A stretch of DNA of 64,000 nt from NCBI RefSeq assembly GCF_000208745.1, contig NC_030850.1, positions 5,117,139 to 5,181,138 of the forward strand, given 5' to 3'. Shown piece by piece: positions 51,133 to 62,566 of the stretch (position 1 is its first letter; every line of letters begins with the position of its first letter). This stretch comes from Theobroma cacao. Its lineage: Eukaryota; Streptophyta; Magnoliopsida; Malvales; Malvaceae. Position numbers and translations under genes: made by a program. The notes under the pieces are model-generated. The model did not search any database, was not told where the DNA came from, and was given only the letters and a program-made list of their open reading frames with translations.

Positions 51133-52614
51133 TTAATTACTTTCGTTAAAAAAAATTCGAAAGTATTCATATAGTCTCATGTATTTTTTTCAATTTAGTC
51201 TCTATACTTAAAATCGAAGTAATTTAATTCCTCAATTTTGAGGATTGAAATAATTTAGTCTTTTTTTCTAAAGGCGTTTATCTTTTCTGTTAAGATAATG
51301 ACGAAATATTTGTTGGTGTAGCAGTGGCATGCGACATCGATATGATTACATGGCAGTGTCATGTAGCACTAATATGATGATGTGGTATTGACATGTTGAC
51401 GTGGTAGTGCCATGTGGTAATATTGACAGAAAGTGCCACATGGCAATGCTAATGTGACAAATCGAGCAAAAAAAATTTTCAAAACAAATCCACGCCATAT
51501 CATAGGAACAAAATTGAATAAAAATATATAGTATAAGGATTGAATTGAATAAAATTGAGATGTTTAAAAATTAATTTGAAAAAAATATAAAATTTTGAGT
51601 AAATGATACATAAACTTATTAATAAGTCAAATAATTTAAGTGTAAAAAATTTATCGTATTAAGAAATAAATATAAATAATTTTTTACTTAATTATTTGAT
51701 TCCATAATAGGTATATTTATTTATCTTTGTGTAAAAATTAAGTTTAAATTTCTCTTCTATAGAAAAATTCTAAAATTTTATAGAATTATTTTTATATTAT
51801 TATAGATTGCATTGCACTAAAATCACTCATTCATACACAACAACAACAAAGGAGATTATTTGATTTACAATGTTACCTGTCATGTGTAAATCAAATAATC
51901 TCCTTTGTTGGTGTTGTGTGTGGACGAGTGATTTTAGAGTAATGCAATCTTTAATAATATTAAAATAATTCTATAAAATATTTGATTTTTTTTATAGAAG
52001 AGAAATTTAAACTTAATTTTTACAAAGAAGATAAATTAATATACTTATTATGTAATCAAATAATAAAGTAAAAAATATTTATATTTATTTTTGAACACCA
52101 TAAATCTTTTACACTTAAATCTTTTGGGTTATTAATAAATATATGTATCATCTATTCAAATATTTATATTTTTAATTTTTTTTTTCAATTTAGTTTTTAA
52201 ATATTTTAATTTTATTCAATTTAGTTATTATATTATACATTTTTGTTGATTCAATCTTATGACGCAACATAGATTTTTAAAATTTTTTTTATCTACCACA
52301 TCAACATTACCTCGTGGCATTGTCACGTCAATATTGCCACATCATCATGTTACTGTCATGTGACATTGTCGTATCATCATGTCGCTGCTACGTGACATTG
52401 CCACTTCAGTAAATTTGTCACGTCAATATTGATGTTATCACCGATGTCAACGTTGACGTCATCGCCTTAACGACAAAATTGGATGCCGTTAAGGAAAATG
52501 ATTAAATTGCTTCAATTTTTAAAATTAAAAGGCAATTGTTTCGATTTTGAATACAGGAATTAAATTGAAGAAAATACATTAGTACAAGAACTATTTAGAT
52601 ACTTTGACCAAAAA
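51133..52614. mobile_element. Giant fold-back (inverted repeat) element, Mutator-like
   Basis: Two arms of roughly 700 bases are inverted copies of each other over almost the whole 1.45 kb. At the centre 51844-51868 and 51886-51910 are perfect 25-base inverted repeats around a 17-base loop. The outer arms repeat motifs such as TGACGTGGTAGTGCCATGTGG, in line with MULE-type ends. The sequence AATATTACA occurs just outside each end (51125-51133 and 52615-52623), a candidate 9-bp target duplication; exact ends are uncertain. No transposase frame is present. A transcript would form a long hairpin. Confidence 0.75.
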
Positions 52615-52623
52615 AATATTACA

Positions 52624-53476
52624 CAAGGAAAAAAGTAATTAATTAATTAATCATCAAGTAAACTTGTATGAGAAAAAAAGTCAATTTTTTTTTGTATTGC
52701 AATAAAAATCAAAATGAAAATTGAATTATTAAAACTAAAAAGAGAGATATGCATATGATGCATAAAATTTTGAAATATAGCGCCAATAAGGGAAAATATG
52801 CATTTCACTTTCGTTGCAGTTATTATATAATTTATATTCTCTTCTGTGACATAAAAGAAACTAACAAAAATGTCGGTTCAGGTACTACTCAAATCTCTTT
52901 CTTTTTTTTTTGTTAGCTTTTTTTCTTTGATCTCTTGATGAAAGCTTTCGCTTTGCTTGGTTGATGAAAAAATGGAAAAAAAATATTGTTGTTAATGGTT
53001 GTTTTATTCAAGATAATCTATAATCTCCTAAGGTGTATGTATGAACTAGTGTTAAGAAATGAACATTTAAGAAGTATATGCTATATCAATACGAAGTCCA
53101 TTGCTGTATGAGTACACTTTAATCTTTACCTTTATGTGATCCATCATTCAATTCCATAGTCTTTTATGGCAAAAGTCTTGTTTCTTATCATCTACGGTGA
53201 AATTGTCAAAAACGTTATCATCTTCAACGTTGTTTCCCTATTTTCTTCATGAAACAAGTCAATTCGTTTCTTAATAGTTAACTTTGCACCAAAGCCACTA
53301 TTATTGCTTATATCTAATTTAACTTTAGTTCTTTGTTTCAACTGTTTCAACATGTAATGATTTTTCTCTTGTACCATATATTTATAATGTATAGTTCAGA
53401 CAACAATTTCATTAACCCAAATAACCACACATGTGCCTAATTTACATAATGTTGACTCTTTACACAATATAGAAAA
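52624..53476. other. Spacer between fold-back elements
   Basis: AT-rich. A short ATG-containing leader-like piece (ATGTCGGTTCAG followed by GTACTAC, 52870-52888) preceded by a TATA-like motif could be an orphan first exon, but nothing downstream continues it. No gene is called. Confidence 0.4.
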
Positions 53477-54002
53477 GAGTAAAATATTCCTATCTCTTAA
53501 GTTTTGATCGAAATTAAAAGCAGGTTCATTAATTTTTAAGATAAACACTTTACCTTAAACGTCTAAACAGTGTTAATGTTAAATATAAAATTTTTAAAAT
53601 GCTTTTTTTTTATTTTATTGTTTTCTTTCTCTCAAACCGACCGACAACGTCCCTTGCACTGACCAATCATCCCTCTCCAGCCTCAAATCGGGCTCCCCAA
53701 AGGGAGCAGTGGAGCTAGTGCTTCAAAGCTCCCTTAAGAAGCTAGATCGAGGCTTTTTTTTAGAAAAACTTAATAAAAAATTGATAAGGTTATATAATAG
53801 TAATTTTTAAAATTAATAAAAAGTAGAATTATTTTTTTAATATTATCATGTCATCAAACTAACAAAAATATTAACGATTGATTAATGGTTGGACCTATAT
53901 GTCTAATGAAAGTAATTTTTTTTTGGACGGAGTGTTTATTCGAAAATTAATAGACTACTATGTAATTTCGATTAAAACTTAAGGGCGAGAGTATTTTACC
54001 CC
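53477..54002. mobile_element. Small inverted-repeat element (about 526 bp)
   Basis: The ends are inverted repeats of about 100-130 bases: GAGTAAAATATTCC ... CTTAAGTTTTGATCGAAATTA at the left and the reverse complement of GGGGTAAAATACTC ... CTTAAGTTTTAATCGAAATTA at the right. The inner part holds a GC-rich piece around 53640-53750. No coding capacity. A clear target duplication could not be resolved. Confidence 0.6.
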
Positions 54003-54264
54003 ATAAAAAAATCATGATCTCATCATAAGTGATATCAAAGCAATTTAGTTCAATTTTGCACTAATAACCAACCTTCTTCATTTTTTTTTGATACCAAGAT
54101 TCGATTTCATTAATCAGCGGGAATGAGTTTTTCATCACCTTGCAAATATGAACAAAAACTCAAGATACAAGAGAGATTTGGTTAGTATATCAATCAATTC
54201 CCAGTGATATACCTTTCCAAAACTCCTTTTTAGAGATTTGGTTAGTTTTTAATCTTAAGGCTAA

Positions 54265-54540
54265 GGGTCGGTTTGTTTTGATGTAAAATACTTTTTAGAA
54301 AATGTTTTTAAAATTTATACTTGTTTGAAAGACAAAAAATTTATTTTACACGTAAAACATTTTATGACTCAATGAGAAAAACAGCCATTGACCACGGAAA
54401 ATGTCTTAAGCACGAAAAATATTTTACGCACAGCAAATGTCTTACGCACGACAAATGTCTTACATATGAAAAATGTCTTACGCAAGAAAAATGTCTTACG
54501 TCTATGCCGAGTGTAAGATGTTTTTCAAAGAAAAACAAAC
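54265..54540. mobile_element. Possible MITE with internal 21-base tandem repeats
   Basis: The region begins GGTCGGTTTGTTTTGATGTA and ends with the inverted-type sequence AAAAACAAACT. Inside, at about 54384-54512, some six imperfect 21-base units of the type GAAAAATGTCTTACGCAC are arrayed in tandem. They create a repetitive 76-codon frame (KCLTHDKCLTYEKCLTQEK) that is a by-product of the repeat, not a gene. Confidence 0.5.
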
Positions 54541-55042
54541 TCTTATATTAAGTCTAGAAATTTATATTTACTAAATATTAATATTTAACTTAAAATATTA
54601 ATATTTATATTATTCAATACTATTAAAATTAAAAAGAATTTTAAGGAAACTATTAATGCAATTAAATTTTTTATTTATAAATTGAATAAATCTTACTAAT
54701 AATTATGATAAAAAATATTTCAATAATCATAATACATAATTATAGGTTTTGGATGTCTTACACAATCAATAAATATTGATATTTTTATAATAAATACATA
54801 TAAATATAAATTTTGGATGTCTTACACAATTGATAAATATTGATAAATTTTTGTTGTGTTATGCTAAAAAAGTGATGAGATAGAATTTTTTTTTAAAATT
54901 AGAGTTTACTTTAATTGTAAACTAACATTATATAAGCGTAAAGTTATTATGCATTGTCATGCTAAGCTTTAATTAGGGATAACGAGAGTTAGGAGGGTAA
55001 TTATTTTTATGGGTGAAGTATACATCCTTCACCATTATAGGG
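54541..55042. other. AT-rich spacer
   Basis: Very AT-rich sequence with a short direct repeat, TTTTGGATGTCTTACACAAT, at about 54749-54768 and 54812-54831. No gene seen. Confidence 0.45.
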
Positions 55043-55330
55043 ATGATGATTACAACCCAACTGGTTATATTTAACCTAAATTTCACTAGAAATCCAAAGA
55101 AGGCTAAATTTATATTTAGAGGGTTTATTGTCATATCTTGGGTCTTGGATTTTATCTCATTTGGCATTACGTATGCTTTCCATCGAATTGGTTTCTTCAT
55201 TTCTATGATAGCAGATTTAGTTTTACTGGTAGTGGAGTGGTATAGGATAGATGGCATTCTTTGCATAAGCCTAGCTATAATCATTCCATCTTTGGGGTTG
55301 ATTGTTATCGAGATATGCAGTAGAGATTAG
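55043..55330 (+). CDS. Hypothetical small hydrophobic ORF
   Basis: An ATG-initiated frame of 95 codons, unrecognised. It has three or four hydrophobic stretches (for example FIFRGFIVISWVLDFISFGI, MIADLVLLVVEW and LCISLAIIIPSLGLIVIEI) that could be membrane segments, separated by short basic loops. No promoter, intron or homologue is recognised, and the region lies among mobile elements. It may be chance or a relic of a larger frame. Confidence 0.2.
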   Translation: MMITTQLVIFNLNFTRNPKKAKFIFRGFIVISWVLDFISFGITYAFHRIGFFISMIADLVLLVVEWYRIDGILCISLAIIIPSLGLIVIEICSRD

Positions 55331-55955
55331 CCGCTCGTTATCACACATTATATTTCTTTAATAGTTTGACATTTTTTTCATTGAAACAATTGTATTCAAT
55401 TTTTCAAAAAATAATTGTTTTCAAAGTAAATTTTTTGTTCAATGATGAATATTTTAAATTTGATAGTGTCAGGTCAAGAGATTAATTTCTTAATCCTGAT
55501 TACTAATTTTGTTGATAAAATTTTGTTCGAAATTTGTTTTGTAACACTAAGGTTTAAGGTGACGTAAGAAGATATTGACTTGATTATTTTATATAAAAAG
55601 CTTTAAGGTTTTTCTTCTCAGTCAGATATTGGATTTTATTAAGCATTAAATTAATACAAATTACCGCATCAATAAATGTTGTTCTAGAATTTTGTTAAGT
55701 TTTAAAATTTTTTCTTCTTTGTCAAATATTGAATTTCATTAATTATCAAACTAAATTTTATTAAGTTTTGGAAGGGAAGATAAATATTTTTTTAAAAGAA
55801 TATTTGTGTCTTAAAATATTTATGTAATATTAGGTATAATTTTTTTTACTATGGAACAAAAACATCATTTTGAAACAAGAGGGACCAAAGTGTCATTTTA
55901 AAGTGTTTTGAAGTTTTTTTTTTTGTAGATTTTACCCCACTAATAAAAATAAAAG
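55331..55955. other. AT-rich spacer
   Basis: AT-rich sequence containing two partly similar TTTTCTTCT-TCA-ATATTG segments (about 55608-55640 and 55708-55740). Nothing else is recognised. Confidence 0.4.
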
Positions 55956-56968
55956 GCATAATTTTCAAAAAAACTCCTAAACTATTCAGAAAAATTCAAA
56001 TAAACTCTTATACTTTTATTGTGTTCAATCAAGCCCTTATACTTTTGTTTTGAGTCAAATAAGCCCTTTTGACTAGAGGTGTACAAATGCAAACTGAATC
56101 GAAAGCTTGAACCGAACTGAAGTGAGTTCAGTTTTTTGTTCAATTAGTTCAATTCTTTTAGTAGTTCAGTTATGGTAGTTCAATTATTAAAATTAATTCG
56201 ATTCGGTTTCGATTAGGAATAACCCTAACCAAACTAATCGAACTTGAATAAGGATATGATAGGGTTTTCGTATGGAAAATAAATCATAAACTATTTGTTG
56301 TTATTTTTATCCATATTTTTTTAATTATTTGTTGTTTGAATGAGTATCCATCTTATTTATTCTAATTGTTTAGCATCATTTTTAATATTTTTGTAGTATT
56401 GATTTATAAAAAAATGCAACATAAATAAATATATACAAACAAAAAAAAAATTCTCAAGTTCGGTTTTCGAAAATCGAACCAAACTAACTGAATTAATTCA
56501 ATTTTAGTTATTTGTGAAATTCGGTTCAGTTTCGGTTATTTTTAAATATGAGTTCAGTTATTAGATTTTTCAAATCAAACTAACCTAAATAACTGTTTGC
56601 TCTACCCTACTTATGACTAATGATTGATTTAGTTAAAATTTCATTTATCATTTTATGCAACGTGGCACTGACATAATTGTTGATTATGTGACATGTTGAC
56701 ATATTATAATTGACGATGATATGACATATTAATTTGACATGATAACATGACAATGTGATATTTTTTACCTCCACATCAACACTTTGTCAGTGCAATGTGG
56801 ATATAAAATGATAAGTGGTATTTTGACTAATGACAATTTGTCAATTATTAGTTACAAAGGCTTATTTGACCCAAAATAGAAGTATAATGGCTTGATTGAA
56901 CGCAATAAAAGTATAAGAGCATATTTGAATTTTCTTGAATAGTTTATGAGCTTATTTGAGCATTATGC
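55956..56968. mobile_element. Inverted-repeat element with nested insertion
   Basis: The left end (GCATAATTTTC ... CTAAACTATTC, CTTATACTTTTATTG, TTCAATCAAGCC) is matched by its reverse complement at the right end over about 110 bases or more. Repeated ATGTGACAT/GACATATTA motifs lie inside. The direct repeat at the flanks is hidden in low-complexity AAAATAAAA sequence. It is interrupted by the hAT-like insertion at 56074-56609. Confidence 0.65.
56074..56609. mobile_element. hAT-like non-autonomous element nested inside another element
   Basis: The element starts TAGAGGTGTACAAA and ends in the reverse complement of TAGGGTAGAGCAAAC, an end type common for plant hAT elements. It is flanked by CTTTTGAC (56066-56073) and CTTATGAC (56610-56617), an 8-bp target duplication with one mismatch. 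The inner part is rich in AACCGAACTGAA-type motifs and has no transposase. Confidence 0.65.
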
Positions 56969-57139
56969 TAAAATAAAAATAAAAATTAAAAAATAATAAT
57001 AAAAAATAAGAAAAAAACAAATAAAAAATAAAAGCTGAAATAATAATAATAATAATGATAATGATAAGAGTAAACCAATCCTAATTTACCAATTTTGAAA
57101 TTCAATTTTTAAAAATGAGAATCTCAATCCAAGTTAAGA

Positions 57140-57860
57140 TTAAAACAAAAATGGTATAAATACCTCTTAGTCAGCTAGAATCAACACATCAAAAGAACTT
57201 TTGTCAGGTAGAAAACTTTGTTTTTGTGGTGAGAGAGAAAAGTCAATTTTAGGGAAATTTGAGGGTTTCCAATTGGTGAGAATGGAAGGAAGAAAGAATG
57301 AAAGGAAAAGAGTGTTTAGGGCCATTGTTGGTGGGGGAAACGACCAAATGAGGTATTCTAAGGATTTTTCTAGAAAGAGAGCAAAGCTTTGGTAAAAATG
57401 GAGTTAGGGTTCTATTTTTGGTTTATATAATGAGAGTATTAAACTCCACCATTTAAACTAGAATAGGATAGTCAACACCAACTTGTGTCGTAGCTTGGCT
57501 AGTTGAATTATAATTTGGTAAGTGGGAGGTTTTGTGTTTGAGTCCCACCAATAGCATCATTTTTATTGAAGAAGGAAGTTGATTGTTGAGTCGCATTGAT
57601 TTGGTTCATTTCAGTCCAATCCTAACTTGTGGCCAACTTGAAATAGTAGACATAAAAGGGTATGGACTTATTTTTTCTTTTTATTTTATTTTGGTATTTA
57701 TTTTTATTCTTTTTTATTTTTCCTTTATTTGTTATTTCATTTTTTGGCAATAGTAAAACTAGCAAGAAATATAAAAATATGATAATAATAATAATAATAA
57801 AAATATAAATGTTAGAAATATTTAGTAATAAGAAAATTGTATCATTTTATTTACTTGTGT
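57140..57860 (+). mobile_element. LTR-like leader region with tRNA-like motif
   Basis: A TATA-like GGTATAAATACC (about 57153) is followed by a purine-rich leader. At about 57488-57548 a degenerate tRNA-like stretch shows a box A-like TAGCTTGGCTAGT and a box B-like GGTTTTGTGTTTGAGTCCC. The arrangement resembles that of the LTR at 61806, so this may be a remnant of a related Gypsy-type element. The call is tentative. Confidence 0.3.
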
Positions 57861-58395
57861 GCTTAGCTTCAAATAAATGAATGAATAAATAAGTAAAAAT
57901 TCTCTGATGATGAATTTTAAGAATGTTATAAGGGATAATTTTCTTGAAAATTTTTATGTGAGAAAGTTTTCTTAAATTCTACCAAAAGGTTGGGGATTTT
58001 AAGAGAAATTTCAATATCAAAGGATTTTTATTTATTTAAAAAAATAAAAAATTTTGAAATAAACACATAAAATAAGCTTAACATAAATAAATAAATGAGT
58101 AAATAAAAACTTTTCAATGATGGAATTTCAAGAATGTTATAAAAGTAATTTTCTTTAAAATTTCTAAAAGAGAAAGTTTTCTTAAATTCTACGAAAAGGT
58201 TGGGGATTTTAGGAGAAATTTCAATATCAAAAGGTTTTTATTTATCTAACAAATAAAAAAATAAATTTGAAATAAACATATAAAATAACTTTAACATAAA
58301 TAAATAAATAAATGATTAAATAAAAACTCTCTGATGATGGAATTTCAAGAACGTTTTCTAGGTGAGAAATTTTTCTTAAATTCTACCAAAAGGGA
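57860..58395. repeat. Tandem array of about 213-bp units
   Basis: About two and a half diverged units, anchored by GATGATG-AATTT at 57906, 58118 and 58332. Shared phrases are AAGAATGTTATAA, GAGAAAGTTTTCTTAAATTC, AAAGGTTGGGGATTTTA and GAGAAATTTCAATATCAAA. The phrase order resembles that of the repeats at 63.3-64 kb. Confidence 0.75.
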
Positions 58396-58574
58396 TAGAG
58401 ACGTTAATTTTATATGTTTTTGATGATAACAAAATATTTCTCATTCCTTAAAGTCTATCTATGTTAGTTAAGTGTGTAGGGGTAAAATTGGTATATTATT
58501 GTTTATCTCACATCTCAAATTTCCCATGATAAGTCTTAAGTCTGATTACCAGTATATATTAGAGTTGTTGGCTA

Positions 58575-59500
58575 TAAGATATGGGATGTAATTACCAAAG
58601 GTCTTTTCATTCCCATTAATACAAATATGATTACTGGTGAGAAAATTCCTAAACATAGAAATGAGTGGATAGAATTTGAAATGAGAAAAGTTTAAATAAA
58701 TGTCAAAACCATCAACACTCTTCATTGTGTATTAAGCCCTATAGAGTTTAACAAAATTTCTGTCTACACCACTGTCAAGGAAATTTGAGAAAAACTAAGA
58801 ATCATTCATTAAGTGACTTCACAAGTTAAGTCTAAGATCACTTTTCTCACTCACAATTATGAAAAGTTCAAAATAGAACCAGGAGAAGACATTACCACTA
58901 TGTATGATTGATTCATAAATATAGCCAACAAGCTCAATTAACTTGGAAAAGTTATTTCAGAACATAAGTTGGTAAAAAGGTTACTTAGAAACATACCAAA
59001 AAGTTGGAAGTCAAAGGTGATAGTAATTTGAGAAGCCAAAGATCTTGGTGTCATCTCCCTAGATGAGATGTTTGAGGTAATTTTTTATTTATCTAACATT
59101 TCCTATGATAATTGTTTGTATGTTGAATTTGAAAAGTCAGCTCTAAAGTATAAGGTTTTCAAAAAGAAAGTTTTGTCTTTAGATGATGAGTTAAAAAAGA
59201 TCAAATGTGATTTCGATTATGTTTTTGATCAAAAAAATATTTTTAAATTGAGTTTGAGAATTCTAAAACAGATTTTGAGTCTTTGAAGTTAGAACCAGAG
59301 AGTAAAAATGAGGTTTTACAAAAGGCATTGGATGAGAATGTTACTTACAAAGCTTCAATGGAAAATTGCTTAAAACTAAAGTTGAATAAAGAAGAAAAAC
59401 AAAAAAAAAGTTGTTTTTCGAAAAAAATGATGCATCTTCATTTCACTGTTATACTTGTGGGAAGAGAGGTAATCTCTTTTATGATTGCTATCATTGATGG
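58575..59500 (+). pseudogene. Decayed Copia gag with altered zinc knuckle
   Basis: The + strand reads as a Copia UBN2-type gag: YKIWDVITKGLF, NEWIEFEMRKV, EFNKISVYTTVKEI, LTHNYEKFKIEPGEDITTM, KLVKRLLRNIPKSWKSKV and EAKDLGVISLDEM. Several in-frame stops interrupt it. A Lys/Asp-rich coiled segment follows, then CYTCGKRGNLFYDC at about 59447-59488. In that knuckle the zinc-binding His is Asn. No pol follows. Confidence 0.75.
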
Positions 59501-59599
59501 GTTTGGCTATGGATGGCATGCTCAAAATACGTAGCGGAAAGAAAATTAAGAACTTTATAACTAAACAACAAAACATGCCTTCACCCATGGATCACCTTG

Positions 59600-59699
59600 G
59601 TGATATTTAACACATAAAAATACAAAATAAATTATTATTTAGAAAGTTAGTGATATTTAACACATAAAAATACAAAATAAATTATTATTTAGAAAGTTA
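59600..59699. repeat. Exact 50-bp tandem duplication
   Basis: The 50-base unit beginning GTGATATTTAACACATAA is present twice in direct succession (59600-59649 and 59650-59699) without differences. Confidence 0.97.
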
Positions 59700-61800
59700 C
59701 CTTACCATGTAATTTCGTAATCACGATGACACTTTCCGAAGCAATCCCACGAACACCACAAGGAGTAAAAACCCTAGCCAATCAAGTGCTTGGCCTCCAA
59801 TGGTAGTACACACGATCGCACTTAAACCTTTAACAAAGGAATGAGTTTTTAACTATACTTTGTGCTAGCAAAGAGGATAACAATTGTCATTTTCTTCTTT
59901 TTCACAATCTTAGCAAAACTTTTCTCGAAAATTGCTTCATAAGCAATTTTCTCTTTCACACAAAAGGAGTGGTGGCAAAGAAAGAAAACGTTTTTCTTTT
60001 TCTGACAAAAACTACGTTTTCTTCAATTGTGAAAAACTCTCATATGGAAAGTAGTTAAAATGTGACTTATATAGTTAGGTAAAAATAACTTCAATTTTAC
60101 AATTAAGCCCTCAATATTATAAAACATTATAATATTGGGCCTATTACTTAATTAAACTCTTTTAATTAAGTCCTTGAAAATTAAAATCAAAATTAATTTC
60201 TTTTATATTTTGCAATCAAGGCCTTATAGTTATAACTATTTATAATTATAACAAAAACTTAATTAAACTATTTTAATTAAGTTTATAGAAGTTAATTACC
60301 TAGCATGTGATTTAAGTCTAACTTAAATCATCACTCTCCCAATTTAATTCAAATGCAATCATTATGTGTGACCCATTAGGTTCCTAACATATTGGCAATG
60401 AAATTGATTAACGACTTAATTGATTAATATAAATTTCAATCAATTAGTTTATAATCAATTTCATAGACCAAGATTGACATCTAGCAATGCATCATGGCCA
60501 TCTAATTGTTGGGAGAGTCAAATGGTTCTTTGACAACCTTTCAGTGGACAGTCTATCAGTGTAATTCATTCCTTCATCATATATCTCGGAGATGATAAGA
60601 GCTTGGTACAGTGTCTATTCTTATTGACCTTCATATTTGTTCCTGTAATTATAGCATTAGCTTTATAGAAAGTTATGAAACCTTTTTCATAATCTCCATG
60701 TCACCTTGGCCAAGGATTTCAATAAACTAATGTTAACCAAGAACTGATAGGATATGTCCTCTAAAATACTTGAGGTGATGATTCCTATCTTGACCACTTA
60801 TTTGCCTTCACATACTTCATACTATACCTAAAAGCATCATGTTTTGGCATCCTTGGTTAGGCACCCATAAGGATGAAATCAAAGCATAGCACTCCACACT
60901 TAAGACAACATGGTGTCTCAAGTCTAGGTAGTATTTACACAATTGACACATGAGAAGTATTGCATAGACACTAGAGTGTATTACCAAATGCACTTCTCAT
61001 GGCGGGTCATGTTCAGTGAACTTGCTCTTATAGGCAAGCACTTATATTCTAGTTCCAAGTATCTCTATACTTCAATCTATGAGATCGATTGCTTACTTCC
61101 AAAGTAAGAAACATAGAATATACTAGTCTCTAAGCATCATTGATGTCCAGTCTCAATGATACATTGACCAGGAACATTTTGAGATTATGCTTTGATGCAT
61201 AGGAATCTTATAACTGCAACCCATTACAGTTTCCTTGCAAGGCATTTTAATCTCATGGACTTCATCCAATTAGACTTATAACTCATTATAATTAACGTCT
61301 TATTGATGAAGGAAAACCTCTAATCATTCAACATGAATAATACTGTTGAATGATTAGAATCAAGCCTCAACCAATCCCAATTGGCTGCAAGGCTCATCCC
61401 AACATTCATAAGGGTAATAACTTCCCTAAAACCAAGATGGTTTGGTGCCTAAAAGTTCTTATATGCTTATTAACCCTTAAGAACCCAAGAAAGTATAAGT
61501 ACTTTTGAAAAAGAAATGAAAAATTGTTTTATAGATTGAGTAAGAATAAAGAGAACAATGTTTGAAAGCACAATGAAAGAAGAGAAGCCTTGGTGATATT
61601 GGGATCAATTTTCGAGGATCGATCAAGGCACATGATCAGAAATGAAAAATTATTTATCAAGCTTAATGAAAAAAAAACAATAGTATTTTTTTTTGTGATA
61701 ACTGCAAAGGTATCATCCAAAGAATTGAAACCATTCGTAATACTTCTCAAACTCAAATCAAACATGTTTTACTTGTTAAACGTCTAAAGTATACCATGTG
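59700..61800. other. Non-coding region between retroelement remnants
   Basis: Moderately AT-rich sequence with few long open frames; the phrases and composition suggest retrotransposon LTR or untranslated sequence, but no end motif, primer site or domain can be pinned down. It includes inverted phrases such as CAAGCACTT/AAGTGCTTG. Host genes are not seen. Confidence 0.35.
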
Positions 61801-62020
61801 ATTGATGTAGACACTGTAAAAGAAAAAAGAAAAAAAATCTTAATTAATTAAAAGTAAACAAAAAATAAACAAAAAAAACAAAAAAAAGAGAAAAATGGGA
61901 GAGGGTACAACTGGCAGGGTATAGACGCACCCTACCAGGCACCTCCCTCATCCTGCCAGACGTAAAAAATTCGCGTCTGGCAGGGTAGTGGAGGCACTAC
62001 ACTAGGCCAAAAATCGAGTG

Positions 62021-62027
62021 TATAAAG
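62021..62027 (+). promoter_or_regulatory. TATA box of the putative LTR
   Basis: TATAAAG, followed by CCCCCACTGTAGC. It is 215 bases into the putative LTR, a typical place for the U3/R border promoter. Confidence 0.5.
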
Positions 62028-62270
62028 CCCCCACTGTAGCAAACCAGCAACGGGGGAGAACTTGCAAGCCAAAGAGAAAATCGAGATAAAAAAATCCCGA
62101 GGAGCAAAAAATCAAATTCCTAGCTTTCTAACAGCCTCCAACAATCCATAAAAATCAAGAAATATACCAAAATTTTTTTTTCAGAAATACACACAGTGAG
62201 GGAGAGATTTTTGGGTTCATTTCTTTTTTTCTTTTGGGGGCTCGAGTTTGCGCCGGCAGGAGAAAAGTTA

Positions 62271-62566
62271 GAGGGAGGAAGCTCGACCGTCGTTCCACCA
62301 GATCCGACGCAGGGAAGAGAGGAGAGACACCCGATCGGCGCCAAAGGGGTTGGAAGCCGGCAAAGCGCAGAAGAATAGTGAGAGGGAGGAAGCTCGACTG
62401 TCGCGCCATCAGATCCGGCGCAGGGAAGAGAGGAGAGACACCCGATTGGCGCTAAGGGGATTGAAAGTCAGCAAAGCACAAAAGAAGAGTGAGAGGGAGG
62501 AAGCCCGACCATCGTGCCGCCAGATCCGGCACAGGGAAGAGAGGAGAGACACCCGATCGACAGTAG
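62271..62566 (+). repeat. 111-bp minisatellite, about 2.7 copies
   Basis: Units start at 62271, 62382 and 62493, each with GAGGGAGGAAGC, CAGATCCG-C, GCAGGGAAGAGAGGAGAGAC and ACCCGAT. The period is 37 codons, so every frame repeats and several overlapping open frames arise. These are by-products and are not called as genes. Confidence 0.92.

Noticed and set aside
52870..52888. Possible orphan first exon MSVQ with a donor
   Set aside because: Nothing downstream continues the protein, so it cannot be supported.
53192..53377. 61-codon minus frame
   Set aside because: Low-complexity composition and no recognisable features.
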